The notes: generated from the sequence alone by a model not told the origin. A stretch of 64,000 bases of DNA from Rhyacophila brunnea (GCA_022495005.1 JAGYXB010000694.1:1-64000); one strand, 5' to 3'; numbered from the stretch's first letter, positions 1 to 12,812 are shown. Made by a program: numbers and translations.

Positions 1-1293
1 TGTAGAAATACCTTTACTTTTATAATACGTTTTTGCAATAAATTTCAGAAATTCCACGTTATCACTATTATTTGTAGGTATATAAAACGGAGCAGGAACA
101 ACAGAATATAGGTAATAAATATTTATATGGGAAAATAAGTAAGCTCATACTTCGCAACTTTTGTTTATCAGATTTGGTTTTCTGAATTAAATGCTATAAA
201 ATATCTAATATACCTAAGTAGATTATGAATAATTTAGCTTAAAAATATTATTATTTTATTTTTACATTTAATAAATAGGTTGGTAGGTAATGATGGGTTT
301 CCCACAGACATGGAATTTGGGGACACAGGTAATACAGGGATTAGTTAGGTAAAGGCCTGTACTTAAGTCCGCTGGGTTTTTTTTATTTATGCTATTGATA
401 TTATTAAAAAATATGTTATGGTTATTTCAAATTATCTTATAATTACCTTTTAAGGGCTTAAAAATATCTTTCTGATTCAAAATATGGTCATTAATATAAA
501 AATTATTAATAATTATTAGGGCACTTATATAATTATAAAAGATTAGTTACCTATTAAACAAATAATTTGCATGGTATGTAGGTAATAACTAATTGTTTCC
601 AGGAAAAGTAACATTTTTTGATAATTTTTTTTTGTTTGTTATAGAATAAAAATAAGTGCATGACATTAACATATTAAAATTAAAAAGTTTCACAAAGGCA
701 ATTTGACTTAGTAAAATGTAGGTACTATTCAACTAAATAACTATTTTTTTAAATTAAAAAAAAATATTTTTAAGACAAGTACATACCACTATTTTTAAAA
801 AATATTACATACCAATAAAACAGCTAAATATGTAGGTGCAATGCGAAAAATATACAGCTCCCAGTAGGTAAGAATGGCTATAAAATATTTTTTAGACAAA
901 GTAAATTCGAAAATATATTACATAATTATAATAAATACGGACCGCTACTGAACTATCATCTCCTGTCAACAATGTACCACTGTGCGACAAACACCGCTCC
1001 TTTTAAAAAATTCCGCGTCGAACGCCGCTCTGTCAGGTAGAGACTGACAAAGACCGCTCTTGGGATAATTAAAATGCATTTATTTGAATAAATACAGCTT
1101 ATACATTAGATTTGACAATTTATTATACTTTTTCGTATGTAACGGAAGAAATATAACATCTAAAATTACACTTAAATCATCATAATATGGTCAAAACAGT
1201 TTTTCGTCATTTACTCAAAACTCAAAAAAGTCTCTAGAGCGGGTTTTGTAACTCTACGCCTCATATAATGTGATGAATTTTAATAAAAGGGTA
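1..1293. other. AT-rich DNA without recognisable genes
   Basis: No coding region or repeat boundary is supported here. A short, less AT-rich patch lies near 940-1060 with several CCGCTC-like words, but I cannot assign it. Confidence 0.5.
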
Positions 1294-2373
1294 AAGCGTC
1301 AATGACATTGAGCTACTTTACAAGCTGTTTGTTGGCGAATTTAATAGCGGGCGAGTCAGCTAGTGCGATTGTGATGATGACACACAAAACTTTCCATTCA
1401 CTCAGAAGCTACAAGCTAGCGACTATTTTGACAAAATGTAGTTCGTTTTTTACCGGGAGGTCGCCACTAAGATCTACTGCACAGACGCAGATCATAGACA
1501 ACAGATAATATACGTAAAAAATCATAGATAATATACACATGCTAGCGAGTTGAAATAATATTGTGTTGTTGTTTACTTTTCTCGGTAAATGTCAAAATGA
1601 GAAGTTCGTTTTTTTACCGGGAGGTCGCAACCATCGCTCTACTGCGCAGACACAGTATGCCAGCGCTCCATTGGCGAGCCAAAAGTCCGAGGACAATAAA
1701 TCGTCCGATTTGTCTAATGCTCTGCTACTGATCAACGAACGAATAAAAAAGTCGAGCTGTCAAAAGTGAAAAGTTATGATTCTCGTAATGTCTTCCGATA
1801 ATCCTATAATTTTGTGTTATTTATATGTAGACTTGCATAAAATAATATAGCAGTGAAAACAACACAAGTTTTACGATTTATTTTATGAATTTCATAAATA
1901 CAAATAAAAAAATTAATTGTAAATCTCTCATTTTATAATGTGTAAATTAACAAATTAATCAATGAAAATGTTTAAAACAATTACAGATTTTTTTCCGGTC
2001 CGAATGATTGCGTATTAATGACAAATCGAATTCGCATAGTGATCGACTGACGAAGTCTGGCAAAAATATCAAACATGTTTGAAATCCAGCGAGCCTGGTC
2101 TGCGGATTAAAAAGTCTGCAGATCTGGGGTGCTCCACGCGAAAAAAAAGTCCGAAGACTGTAAATCGTCTGACTTGCGTGCCAATGGAGCGCTGGCAATA
2201 GGCCCACACGCAGGCATGAAACGTGTAAAAATTGACCGGCTTTCAACTTTTCTCGGAAGATTGTTTACAATCTGCTTGTTAGCTTGTTCGATGATGACAC
2301 TGGGTGAGTTTACAAGTAGATTGTACATTCGCCAACAAGCAGCTTGTAAAGTAGCTCAATGTCATTGACGCTT
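1294..2373. mobile_element. Non-autonomous DNA transposon of about 1.08 kb with TIRs of about 45 bp
   Basis: The ends form a long terminal inverted repeat. Both start AAGCGTCAATGACATTGAGC and stay matched through a TTGTTGGCGAAT segment with one mismatch (left arm 1294-1340, right arm about 2328-2373). The interior carries no intact transposase. It holds rearranged copies of the same modules: a GTTCGTTTTTTACCGGGAGG-type segment occurs directly at 1441 and 1604, an AAAAGTCCGA-type segment occurs directly at 1681 and 2145, and CAGCGCTCCATTGGC at 1661 is inverted at 2180. The right end abuts TTAA and the left end abuts TAAA, so a TTAA target is possible but not proven. The superfamily is unknown. 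The short ORFs inside are not credible proteins. Confidence 0.7.
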
Positions 2374-5300
2374 AAGAGTACAGGGGTTACAGAAAATGTG
2401 ACGTCACTAAACTAATAATTTTCAAATTATTAGTCACAGTGATCGAGTCAATTCTTCATAAGCTGATATGTTACCAGACACTGTTCTATATAATCATCAT
2501 ATGTTTACTAGAGGGTCCTGAGTGTCTATTATGTTAAAGTAATATCCCATCTTTATTTTTCCCGTGTCGTTTATTTGACAACTATTTTATTTTTTGGAAA
2601 ACGCATGCTTAATCAAAAGACACCACACTATTTAATATATGCCGAGAAAACAGTTTCACGGTAATAAAACTATCATTCCAGTTTATTCCATCTTACTCTG
2701 ACTCATATATTAATCACTAAGTGCTTTTGGAAACTTTGAAATTGCAATATTAATAATTTATTTTTCCAAATAATAACATACCTAATGCCAATAAAATAAT
2801 AGATTGCGACGCTCTGGCGTCGTTTTCTTTTCCGAAAATTACTTAGTTTTTTCCGTATTCTGTGATATTTTTTAAATAAAGAAAACTATACATACTACAC
2901 TGTTATAATGAATAATATAAAATTTCGATTGATATAAAATATATTGTGATTTAATCTATCAGAAGTGAGATGGAATAGGGAACCGGAAGGTAGGTTGGTT
3001 TGACTCCAATAATAAGAAGGTTGATGCGTGCATTAAACGAACCCTGGTTTTATTATCTCCTACCAAATAAATATCAATATAATTATTATTACAGGTAAGT
3101 TTACAGATTATAATTATTTAGATGGGTGAAATCACGGGAATGCGTTCCGATGGATTATGAATTCGACCGGGCGAAGTAAAACGATAACCTTACGGCTAAA
3201 TTTGATAACTGAATGACGATGTTGCTTTCTTCTATTGAGTGTTTTATACTGATTCGATACAATAGAAAATGCTGCTGTCCGCTACTTGAATATTTTTGAT
3301 AATCATGCTTATGAGTTTTATTATGCAGTGCATGATTCGTTTCGTAAATTATAAACAATTGATTTTAATTTTAACAATTATGCAGTTTTAATAATTGCGC
3401 AAGATTGATTTTCATACAAACAACTTCTGTGCATAACATGGTAAACTTACATAGCATTATTTCTTAATTTGCGATATTATTGATTAATTAAATTATTATA
3501 TTATTTTGCCAAATTAGCTTTCTGTTGAAATTTGATTGACTCACATAAATCGCTTGTTTTGCAATTTTAACAATATTGTTGCAATATACATTGTTGTTAT
3601 AAATTAATGGTTTCCTCCCAAGTCATGCTGGATGGTAGGGTATTCACCCTACAAATCTACAACGTTAATATATATATATATATATATATAATATATTAAA
3701 ATAAGTCTATATTAAATGAATAATTTAATACCGCAATAATTAATTGTAATAACTGTCAAGCTTATATTCATGAAATGATATTGAATTAATTAAAATAAAA
3801 CAAACTGTGTGATTGAGACATTTTCTTTTTATCCACATTATTTAATATACAATATATCAAAACCCGAATTATTCCTCTTAGAAGCACATTCTCAACTGAA
3901 TTTGCGGATATGTACTCTATATTTATATAATAAATCAATATTTTGTAGGTAGTACATCAGTGACGTACGGTCCATCAATCCTTTGAATGCAGCGCACCCC
4001 TTAATCAATTATTAAAAATATTCACATATTTCTAATATATTTATGAGACAAGTCTTAGTGTATTTATGTACTTTTCATATTAGTAACTGTTGTAATAAAA
4101 AAACACTGATTTTGGAGCGCATCCATTATCTTAGAAGTCACTATAATATGCCACTGGGGTATGTATAATGTAGCGTATATATTATGTACTTATACAAAGT
4201 ACGCACATACTAATATTATGTATATTGAATTATTAATCGGTAGTCATATCATAACAATAATTTCACAGCTTAATTTAAGTCAGTGTTTCTGCAACTTTTT
4301 TCGAGACAGTACCTACATCATAATATCCTCTTACACTTTAACCGGCATTTTGGCAATACATATACGATTATTAGATCAACGACTTTTTGGGATTTTATTT
4401 AATTTTCTCGTTATAATATATTTTTTTAAAGAAATAATTTTATTAAAATTAAAAAAAACTTTATTTTAATATTTGAGTTCTTAGCCATTCATTATTTTAT
4501 GAGACATATTTCCATTTTTTATTAAATTAAATAAAAGGCATTATTGTATTGCTATAGCCGATAGCGTATCCTTATCTGTGACAAGAGTGCTCAAAACATC
4601 GACTGCATTACTTCTTTTGATTTCTATGCTTTCGCTGTCTCAGATACTCAGTTGTACGGCACTCACCAGTTTTATCAGTCAAGCGACAACCGATCTCAGT
4701 CAGTGTTTTCAAAGCAGAGGATCACCAAAAATACCCTGCAGACAGACGATGTAATTTGGTGATAGATAGTCGTATTTTTTGTCTTTGTTAAACTCAGCTA
4801 AAAGAGCTGCTGAACTTGAGATCTTACTGATTTATTCAGGTGAGATGCCACACGTATTTCTACCATAGTAGCATAATATTGAATAAAATAATTGGTCGCG
4901 ATTTTCACAGTGGAGTATAGTTTGAAGATGTTTGTAGATTACGGGGGTTTTAACAGTGATTCAATCCAGCATTCAGAATTGGTAAAGTATTCTTTTCAAG
5001 ATATTATTTTTGTTGTGAGTACATCAATAAATAGCGGATCATAATTCACTGGACATTTCATTCGAATATAAGTTCCCGGTTTGTTAGCATCTCAGTCTCG
5101 GAATCGCTCCGCACAACATCTCATTCTACCGAGTTTCGGACCTCGGAACAGTATCATAAGTATTGTGTCATAACTACTGTAGTAACATTCTCTTGTTTAA
5201 GCTGCAAATACAAGTCCCTCCTCCATCCATTGGAGCAACCACCAAATCTCGACTTCTCATCTCTCCATCTGACGACTTCCTCATCTACCACATGATGACT

Positions 5301-6564
5301 CTCCACAAATGTATTCGCGCGTACCAATTTAATTGCACCACTGGTTTCACTGAAAGATCTCGATTAAACTTACACGATCTAATAATAATATATTGTTCAG
5401 TAATAATTAATTCAAAGTAAATATCAGCTTGCAAACATTATATAATATTATGTCGTGTATGCGTAATATTAATTGAAAATTCGGCAGTTTATCTCAATTT
5501 CGATGTTTTGACGTGATCCATTTCCAGTGAGAATTATTTTCTCTTTATAGCGAAGAAGACAAATTGACTGATGTACCAACCTACATTTATGTTTGTTACT
5601 AGCTAGGCTGTTCAATATGTAAAGCCAATTTACAGTGTTGGTACAATCTTAATTTGATCTGTGTGTTGTTTGTTTTACTAAGTGACTCTCAAAATGTTTT
5701 TTTTATATCAAACATAGTACTAAAGAAGATATATATTAATTTTAACATTGAGCTATAATTTGTTTTGCACTTTTTTACAGTTTTCAATGATAATCTATTG
5801 ATCCATGAAAAGGTTGGTGAGGTTTATATCTCAATGCGAATCACTTCAAGTAAATTAAAATTATAATAATTCATTTTTGATATAATAAAAAGGTTAATAA
5901 TTTTAGATTTTCTTTATTTTATGTAAAATATATTTTGGGAAACCAAAATCAACACGTTTATCCAAATCTAAAGCATGAATGTTCATTTTTTTCACTCTTA
6001 TTTCTCCCTATCCCCACTCAATCTCTGACATTTTATTCATATACTCAAGGGTGAATTGGCCTAGCGGGAAATCGGGAAAAATCCTGGGAGGCCGATGAGT
6101 CCTGTATGCTTTTTTTTATAAACAATTTTAACGCCAATCGTGAACAACGCATGATATAACATATACTTATGTTTATACATTAAAAATGTGTATCACAGCA
6201 ATTTGAAACTGTTGAATAAAATAAAATTATATGTAGGTACCCAATAATTCCGGGCGGCTTGCCATGTTTCGTTGATGATATTTTAAGAAAAAGTGATATC
6301 TGCTTTATGTTGGTATGTCTCAATACACACGTGTATATATAGGTACATATTAGTAGCATACAATCTAAAGATGCAGAGCATCCCCATAAATATTCCACGA
6401 ACCACTTTAGATTATCATAATTTATGATGTATTTATTGCGCGATCGAAGGGTAAAATTTACTTAATTCTACATTGTTTTATATTATTGAGCCTTTCAGAG
6501 CTAAAGAAGCCATTAGATATAATTAGCATGATATTTAAATGTGGTAAAAAATTAGTAATTATCG
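2374..6564. other. AT-rich intergenic DNA
   Basis: I see no supportable gene. There is one long TA-dinucleotide run (listed separately). A less AT-rich patch at about 5080-5340 contains an 85-codon opening at 5163-5420, but its composition does not look like a conserved protein and I do not call it. Confidence 0.5.
3667..3696. repeat. TA dinucleotide microsatellite
   Basis: An almost uninterrupted TA/AT run of about 30 bp, visible directly. Similar shorter runs occur at 52076-52092 and 58536-58554. Confidence 0.9.
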
Positions 6565-6958
6565 ATAAAAAAAAATGTTTTTTTCGGTTAGGTAATCTTG
6601 CTCATTTTTTGAATAATAAAATGCCTAATTCTTGTCAATAATGTCAACATAAATTTTACTAATGGTTTTATAAATGCGTTTAAAAATTAATAAATGTAAA
6701 AAATCTTAACACTACTACACATGGATGTACTGAAATATGACTATATTTTAAAACATTAGATCGAGAGGTTTAAAAGAATACTATTTTATGTAATAAAAAT
6801 ACTTTATGCAGTCATCAAATGATTAAAATAAATATAAAGGATAATAAGGCTTCAAAATTATATAAATAGATTATCTATAATGTTTAAGGAATGTCTAGGA
6901 TTATGCTCTGAAAATACCATAAAACCTCCATTTTGACCTACGAGACGCACGTGGCCCC
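6565..6958 (+). mobile_element. Family A element, internally deleted copy
   Basis: Same dispersed element as 8071-8918 and 23321-24046. The last 125 bp or so (from GGATAATAAGGCTTCAAAAT to the end) match both other copies closely and stop at TTAA (6959-6962). Compared with the 23 kb copy, most of the left half is missing. What remains runs from the hairpin loop (TTCGGTTAGG) straight into the TTTTTGAATAATAAAATGCC segment. It has no coding capacity. Confidence 0.75.
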
Positions 6959-6962
6959 TTAA

Positions 6963-7330
6963 CTCAACTCAGTCATAATCAGTCTGGCGCAGGCCTCTGG
7001 GCGCAGTATACGTGCATTACACTCACGCACACAAGTCAAACTTAAAATAAATTACATTTAATCATCTCAAATAAATAAAACATCAAAAGTGTTCACACGT
7101 ATTTCATTTATCACAACATGAAGTCTCACAATAGCGCGTGTGCTGAGCCCAAAGGCTTGTGACGAACTGAAATAAATCACTTTGAAATCTAAAGCATTTA
7201 ACCTTCATCTACTCAAAAATTATATTTAATTTTATATTATACTCGTATTAATAATAGATTGCCTTTAAATGTGTTTTGACGGTCCTTAAAAGAAAATAGA
7301 GATGCATTATTGTAAACAGTATGGGATATA
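6963..7330. other. Intergenic spacer
   Basis: About 370 bp between two mobile elements. It contains a less AT-rich stretch (6950-7030) but no supportable feature. Confidence 0.5.
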
Positions 7331-8070
7331 GACAAACAGGGTACCCGCCATTTCCGCCAAACTAATTGCGCCCTTACCAGTGCTCATCAATGCCGCCCGG
7401 ACAAATCCGCCTAGACAAAACCGCCCCAAAAAAAATAAAAAAAATGAATATAAGACACGTGCTTTTTTGGTAATGCGATTTGCGTATCGATATAAATTTA
7501 CATACTTACGATAATCAGTGTAATCTAGGATTGAATCCGTTGCAGCTGTTAGTAGAGTGATAACTTAAAATCATCAGCTTTTAACACTTAGTAATAAATC
7601 CAATTGAACGAAAGACTGCAAGAGTAAATACCTTTGTATGGTAATATTTCTAATTTAGAATATTTTAAGAAGGTTAGCACACAATGTTGTAATTTAATCT
7701 TTATTCGTATGTTTTTTTTATTTGTGCATCTATAATATAATATTATTGAAAAATAATTACACGATAAAAAGAACTTTTTATGTACCACGTTTTTAAATTT
7801 TCTGTTGAACCATATAAACTTGACAATTCCATGTATTAATGAATATTTTTTTGTAGTTGATAGAAATACTGAATAAATATAGAATACTGAAATGTTATTT
7901 TGACATTTCATATTGATTTCCATAATAACGCACGTATATATTAATAATTTAGTTGCTAGGACCCCCTTAGCAACCAATAATAGTGTTTTACTTTTCTCGA
8001 TTTTTTTCCGAGTTAATAGAATTAACTGAAAATAAATTAAATTCTGCTTAAAGATGGCTAAAAGTAATAA

Positions 8071-8918
8071 GGGGGGACATGCTCAGCGTAGGTCAAAATG
8101 GAGCTTTTGTTCTATTTTCAAAGCATGATCCTGGACATACCTTAAGCGATGTAGATAATCTATTTATATAATTTTGAAGCCTTATTATCCTTTATATTTA
8201 TTTTAAACATTATTTGATGACTGCATAAAGTATTTTTATTACATAAAATAGTATTCTTTTAAACCTCTCGCTCTAATGTTTTAGAATATAGTCATATTTC
8301 AGTACATAAATGTGCAGTGGTGTTAAGATTTTTTACATTTATTAATTTTTAAACGCATTTATAAAACCATCAGTATAATTTATATCGATATTATTATAGT
8401 GAAATATTTACGATAAAAAATTATATTGATAATCTCTGTGATCCCAAATTTGACAAGAATTGGGCATTTTATTATTCAAAAAATGGGCAAGATTAACACA
8501 TTTGAAGATAATTCTAAAGATACTCATTATAAGCTATGCCTTTGACCATTCTAGTGTGATAAATATCTTACGAATAATGATTGCTTTATAATAATTATTG
8601 ACCTAAGAATAAGATAGTGTTTTTTTGAAATACGCCATTTCTTTTGGCATTCTCCAGTGGTTAAGCTACAACATACGGCCGTAGCCATAATTTCACCAAC
8701 TCTAATTAAAGTAGGGAGTAAAATGATGTTAACGCGCGTGTTTGAACATGTACCTAACCGAAAAATTTTAAACGGTACATGTTCAAACAAATTTTAACGG
8801 ATAATAAGGCTTCAAAATTATATAAATAGATTATCTACAACGTTTAAGGTATGTCCAGGATCATGCTTTGAAAATAGAAAAAAAGCTTCATTTTGACCCA
8901 CGCTGAGTACGTTCGCCC
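8071..8918 (-). mobile_element. Family A element, full copy with TIRs of about 125 bp, TTAA target
   Basis: Both ends carry the same segment of about 125 bp in inverted orientation (8071-8195 and 8803-8918), including GGTCAAAATGGAGC/GACCCACGC-type ends and the TATTATCC block. The right end abuts TTAA (8919-8922). The left end abuts ATAA (8067-8070), one change from TTAA. The uninserted site survives in sister family B copies near 28790 and 30488, where the flanks are joined at TTAA or TTTAA. That supports a 4-bp TTAA target as used by piggyBac-type elements. The termini do not start with the CCC usual for piggyBac, so the superfamily stays open. It has no transposase. A 16-bp perfect hairpin lies near its right end. 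Confidence 0.75.
8739..8789. repeat. Subterminal hairpin of family A
   Basis: TGTTTGAACATGTACC (8739-8754) is repeated in perfect inversion at 8774-8789 with a 19-nt loop. The 23 kb copy has an equivalent hairpin (23322-23335 with 23377-23390), so the structure belongs to the family. Confidence 0.9.
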
Positions 8919-9151
8919 TTAAAAGAATGCATTGTCATCGTGTTCTGATATATTCTAAAAGTTTCAAATGTCTATCTAATCGTAAAATCAGTTAAAAATC
9001 GATTGCAAGATTTTGATTTGGACAAACAAGAAAAAATTTGTACTGGACAAACAAGAATACGAGATAATAAAAACGTGGTAATAAAAATAGTCTCACTTCT
9101 AAATTATTTTTGCGGCAATGTCCGGGCGGTTTTGTCGGGACCCTGACAAAC

Positions 9152-9654
9152 AATAGATATTTGAGAAGAACGATACTCAAGGTTTGAGAGACGTGTCTAT
9201 AGATTATTCCAGCTTAGTTCAACACAGTTCATTATGTAAGGATAATTGCTATTTGTTCCTTCGCAGGTTTTACTTCATAGTTTGGCATATTAGGTTCCAT
9301 TATCCGCTAGACTTTATGTAACTATCACCTGTTCCTCCAGTAATTGATACAGTTTGTTTAGAAGTCTATAAATTAAAATAAGTAAGTAAGAATGAACACA
9401 AAGCAATTAATACTATGTTCAATATATTATATAATAATATTAGCTTTAAGCTTAAAATAATACAAACGGTAGAAATTAGAATTATTTAAAATTACTCTAG
9501 TAGATTATAATATTGCTATTAAATTTCTTTTGAAATCTTCATGGATATTATACGAGTATAATCCTTATATATTATATTATACTAATATCAAGTACTTACA
9601 TAACATTATTACAAAAAACTGTAAGTAGTTTCTCGTTTTCAAATTGGTCATTTT
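9152..9654. other. AT-rich spacer
   Basis: No gene or repeat that I can recognise. Confidence 0.5.
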
Positions 9655-10240
9655 GTCAACATCAACCTGAATCTATCCACTGCTGGATGAAGGCCTCTCC
9701 AAGCTGATTCCATTTCTCTCGGTCCTGTGCGTTGCGTTGCCACGTGCTTCCGCAGAGCTTAATCATTTCATCGATTCAGCGGCTTCTATGTCTACTTTGC
9801 AGACGTTTTGTACCTCTTGGGTACCACTGGTTGACTTGATTTATCCAGCGATTGTACCTTATTCGACTTATGTGTCCTGCCCATTTCCAATTAAGGTTTT
9901 TAGCAAACTCTATTACTTGACAAACCCTTACTTACTTTCTTACCCAATCATTCCGCTTTTTGTCCTTTCGCGTTATGCCTAGCATGCTCCTCTATATACC
10001 ACGCTGTGCTACTCTATCTTTTTTTAAATTAGAGTCCATGTTTCACACGTATAATGTAATTACGGGAAGCACACATTGGTTGATCACTTTACGCTTTGTA
10101 CACAGTGGGATATCATTTTACACTCCAGCCCAGCTTTACTCTGCGAAAAATTTCATCAAATACACATCCATCTATAGACACTGTCTTATTGTCCCAGATC
10201 GATGTAGTTTTTCGCTTGTTCGAGCTAAGTGCCATTGATG
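9655..10240 (-). pseudogene. 5'-truncated RTE-like LINE, reverse transcriptase C-terminal region (decayed)
   Basis: Read on the minus strand, this is the 3' part of the same non-LTR retrotransposon seen at 16409-16905, 30742-31354, 33740-33965 and 55759-56466. The 3' end lies at the low coordinate, where the shared AGCCTGAATCTATCCACTGC boundary and a degraded CATCA-type tail are visible. The 5' end (near 10240) still shows the VSIDGCVFDEI-RRVKLGWS segment that precedes the C-terminal domain. The frame is broken repeatedly and no ORF spans it. No clear TSD was found. It is an inactive relic, and the RTE-like clade is inferred from the protein pattern and the short tandem 3' tail. Confidence 0.75.
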
Positions 10241-10923
10241 AACGGTTAAATATTTGTTAAAATAGTCTTGCTTTTTTACTGTAGCTTTTATGGTTTCTTA
10301 GATACAATTTTTTCAAGCTTTTTGACATTGCAAATTCATTCGCGTGGGTGCATTCCTCATCTACCTGAAGGTTTTTTTTTTATAAATGTTTACAAATTTT
10401 ATTTTTAGACCCTTTAGCTCTGAATTCAACTCTGGAGTGAATGGCTAAAATATTTGTAATAAAAAAAATGTTAATATATTCTTTACTGTGTGGGGGCCCA
10501 TATGCTTATGAGCGAAAATGGTATTTTCAAAATCTCATTTTATTTGATGTTGAAAATAGGTTTTAATAGGAAAATATAAAAGATGAGGTGTTTATTATAG
10601 TCCTTTGAGAATATTTTTTCTCCGAATTTAAAATGATTACGAAAACCTATATAATATGCAAAAACATTACCAAAAACACCCCATCAAAAGCATTTTTTCA
10701 ACAAGCTGCGTCTCATGAGGTAACAACACCCAAAAAGAAAATTACAGCAGACTTTTATCTAGCAAAGAGAGATCTTATACGAATCTCTCTCAGGCGTTAC
10801 CTGTAGTTAGGGTCGTCTTATCGAAAGAAAAAGTATCCAAACATGGTATCGGTATCATATCGTAAGATAAATATACTTTTAAATACATTTGAAATATAAC
10901 AAGAAATGCAATTTTTTTTAATA
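10241..10923. other. AT-rich spacer
   Basis: No supportable gene. It contains short homopolymer runs and nothing with a clear boundary. Confidence 0.5.
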
Positions 10924-11497
10924 CAGTCGAGCTCAATGCTCAAGCGGGATCTAGGATGTAATGAGAAAACATTCGTTGACATTTTAGTTCATAATTTTCT
11001 CTATACATTTATCCACTTTCATTACAAGCTGCTTATCGGATATACCGAGCTTAAATATAGTCTAAATTTTCTTAAAACTGTTAATGTGTCGATCGTTTAA
11101 AAACATTTCGACCCTAAGCAATAAAATCCGATCGGACAAGATGCCGCCGAGTTCGGATTACGTTTATGACACTAGTTAAGTGTCTAAGTACCTAATTGGT
11201 GTTTTTGCTGACAAGATTGGAAAAGTATCCACGCATATGGTTGAAAAAGAAATCCAAGTTTTGTGAAGTAAGTAGGTAACTACCAGCGTTCATTATAATA
11301 AATAACTTTTTTTGTAGTTTATGATTGCCATGCTTGCTTCGGGGAAAAATTCTAATTGTGTATTTTTGTTTGAATTTCGACTTTTTGTGTTATGTAACCG
11401 CTCATTTAAAAATACATATTCTCTAATTTAACGAGTAACGCTTATAACAAGCAAATTCAATCGGTCCCATCTTCCTCGTAATAACCAAGTTCGACTG
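10924..11497. mobile_element. Possible pogo/Tigger-like non-autonomous element
   Basis: The termini are CAGTCGAGCT (left) and, in inversion, CAGTCGAACT (right). They are flanked by TA on both sides (10922-10923 and 11498-11499). CAGTCGA-type ends at a TA target fit pogo-like members of the Tc1/mariner superfamily. The inverted repeat is short and the interior has no transposase, so the call depends mainly on the ends. Confidence 0.4.
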
Positions 11498-11781
11498 TAT
11501 AATGTCTAATAAATTTAAGGCTTAAAATATTGGCTCAGTCTAATCTCACCCTATTTCACAGTAAGTATCTATTTATTTTAGTTGCGATAATAAATAGTTG
11601 TTATTAATACTGATCACTATGGTGGGATGTCTTTGACATATCGACTCAATAAAACTGTCAAAATATTAACCTTAAACCATTATTCATAGATATAATATTA
11701 TTTACGACATATATTTATTGGAAAACAATGACCAAAGAAAGCAATACAAAAAAACACTACAATTAGAGTACCTACTCATAA

Positions 11782-12002
11782 TATGTTTTATAACTTTTCA
11801 CTTTTTTTACCCTTTTTACTACATTTGCCTGATTAACTCGCATAAAATTAGATAAAATGTTATTCACTTGTATTAATATATGTGGTAATAAATAAATAAA
11901 TTCATAAATAAATAGATAATATACATATTATGTAAAAACATATTTTTAGAATATATTATATCATTTTCATCCTCGAGCTGGAGTGCAAAGTTATAAAGCA
12001 TA
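11782..12002. mobile_element. MITE family E, copy 1
   Basis: An element of 221 bp with inverted ends TATGTTTTATAACTTTTCAC / TATGCTTTATAACTTTGCAC. The interior matches 14829-15062 in inverted orientation, including the CCTCGAGCTGGAGTGCAAAG block beside one end. It is non-coding. The superfamily is not assigned. Confidence 0.75.
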
Positions 12003-12812
12003 TACTCTATAGGCGGTGCTTTTCAGTGGACTGTAATATGACGGAATGATTCGATGCTGGGAGAGGGGGAAGGGCGGGGAGGTTATAAAAAGGATGCCAG
12101 GCATTGACCTTTAATGATGATGCTGGTTACTATTTATTGAGTCACCCTGTGCGCGGCAATTGGCGGTTAAAATCAGTGCATGTAAATGACGTCTTAATGG
12201 TTTACATGTTATGTCTTTACAAGCAACCGGTTACAGAAGAATTATCTGTTAAAAATAGGCCTCGCCAGAGCTGGTGGGTAGGAAATTTATATTGTATTGG
12301 GGCTGACATAATTGGCAAAACCAACTACATATAAATATGCTCCGTTTGCTAGCCATTTACTAATACATGCTCATTGTCAATCTTTTTCTTCCAAGCGCTA
12401 CAACCCTATGTGGGCTTTGACTTCCTATAGAATCTTAACTCATTCACTACTGACTAAATAATGATTTTTTAATTACTATCTTTAAAATGCACGTTAATTA
12501 CATCGATCGACCGCCTGGTCATTACGCGCCAGGTGCGTCTTCAGCGTCCAAAGTATTAATCAACACAGTTCTGACCAAAGCCACACACACTATTACTTTC
12601 AGTTGTTTTCATTAGCTTTTTGGCTTCCTGAATGTCAGTTTCATTGTTATTCACAACTCGTCCATCGTGTATGTGTATATGGGCGAATCATCTGAGGTAA
12701 CCCAATTTGATGAAATGTGCCTATGATGTGCGGGATGCTTGTTATTATATATTTGTCTCTACCACGACTGTGTCATTCATAGGTCCGAAGATACCGCTAA
12801 TATGAGCATAAT
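12003..12812. other. Intergenic DNA with a G-rich patch
   Basis: It contains a G-rich patch at 12055-12080 just before a TATAAAA. A 76-codon opening at 12104-12334 follows, with no recognisable domain. I do not call it a gene. Confidence 0.4.
12084..12090 (+). promoter_or_regulatory. Possible TATA box
   Basis: TATAAAA follows a GGGGAAGGGCGGGGAGG patch, an unusual composition for this window. A 76-codon opening begins 20 bp downstream, closer than an ordinary start codon would sit to a TATA box. TATA-like words are common by chance in AT-rich DNA. Confidence 0.12.

Larger units (their letters stand above)
7338..9144 (+). mobile_element. Family B DNA element carrying a nested family A insertion
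   Basis: The ends read AGGGTACCCG (left) and CGGGACCCT (right), forming a short imperfect inverted repeat. Both are followed inward by CCGCC/GGCGG-rich subterminal sequence including ACAAAACCGCC on both sides. The element is bounded by the direct repeat GACAAAC (7331-7337 and 9145-9151), which reads as a 7-bp TSD. The interior matches 28594-29115 (inverted) and 30166-30690 (direct), so it is a dispersed family. Of about 1.8 kb, 848 bp is a nested family A element (8071-8918), so family B itself is about 0.95 kb. It is non-coding. The superfamily is not assigned. Confidence 0.65.

Noticed and set aside
4161..4469. 102-codon open frame with hydrophobic stretches
   Set aside because: Hydrophobicity follows from T-rich codons. 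There is no domain, splice context or conservation evidence.
5163..5420. 85-codon frame in a less AT-rich patch
   Set aside because: No recognisable motif, and no splice sites or neighbouring exons.
7588..7977. 129-codon minus-strand open frame
   Set aside because: It lies inside the family B element, and sister copies do not conserve the frame. It is rich in Ile/Lys/Tyr/Phe as expected by chance.
12104..12334. 76-codon frame just downstream of a TATA-like word
   Set aside because: No domain is visible, and the TATA-to-ATG distance leaves no room for a normal 5' leader.
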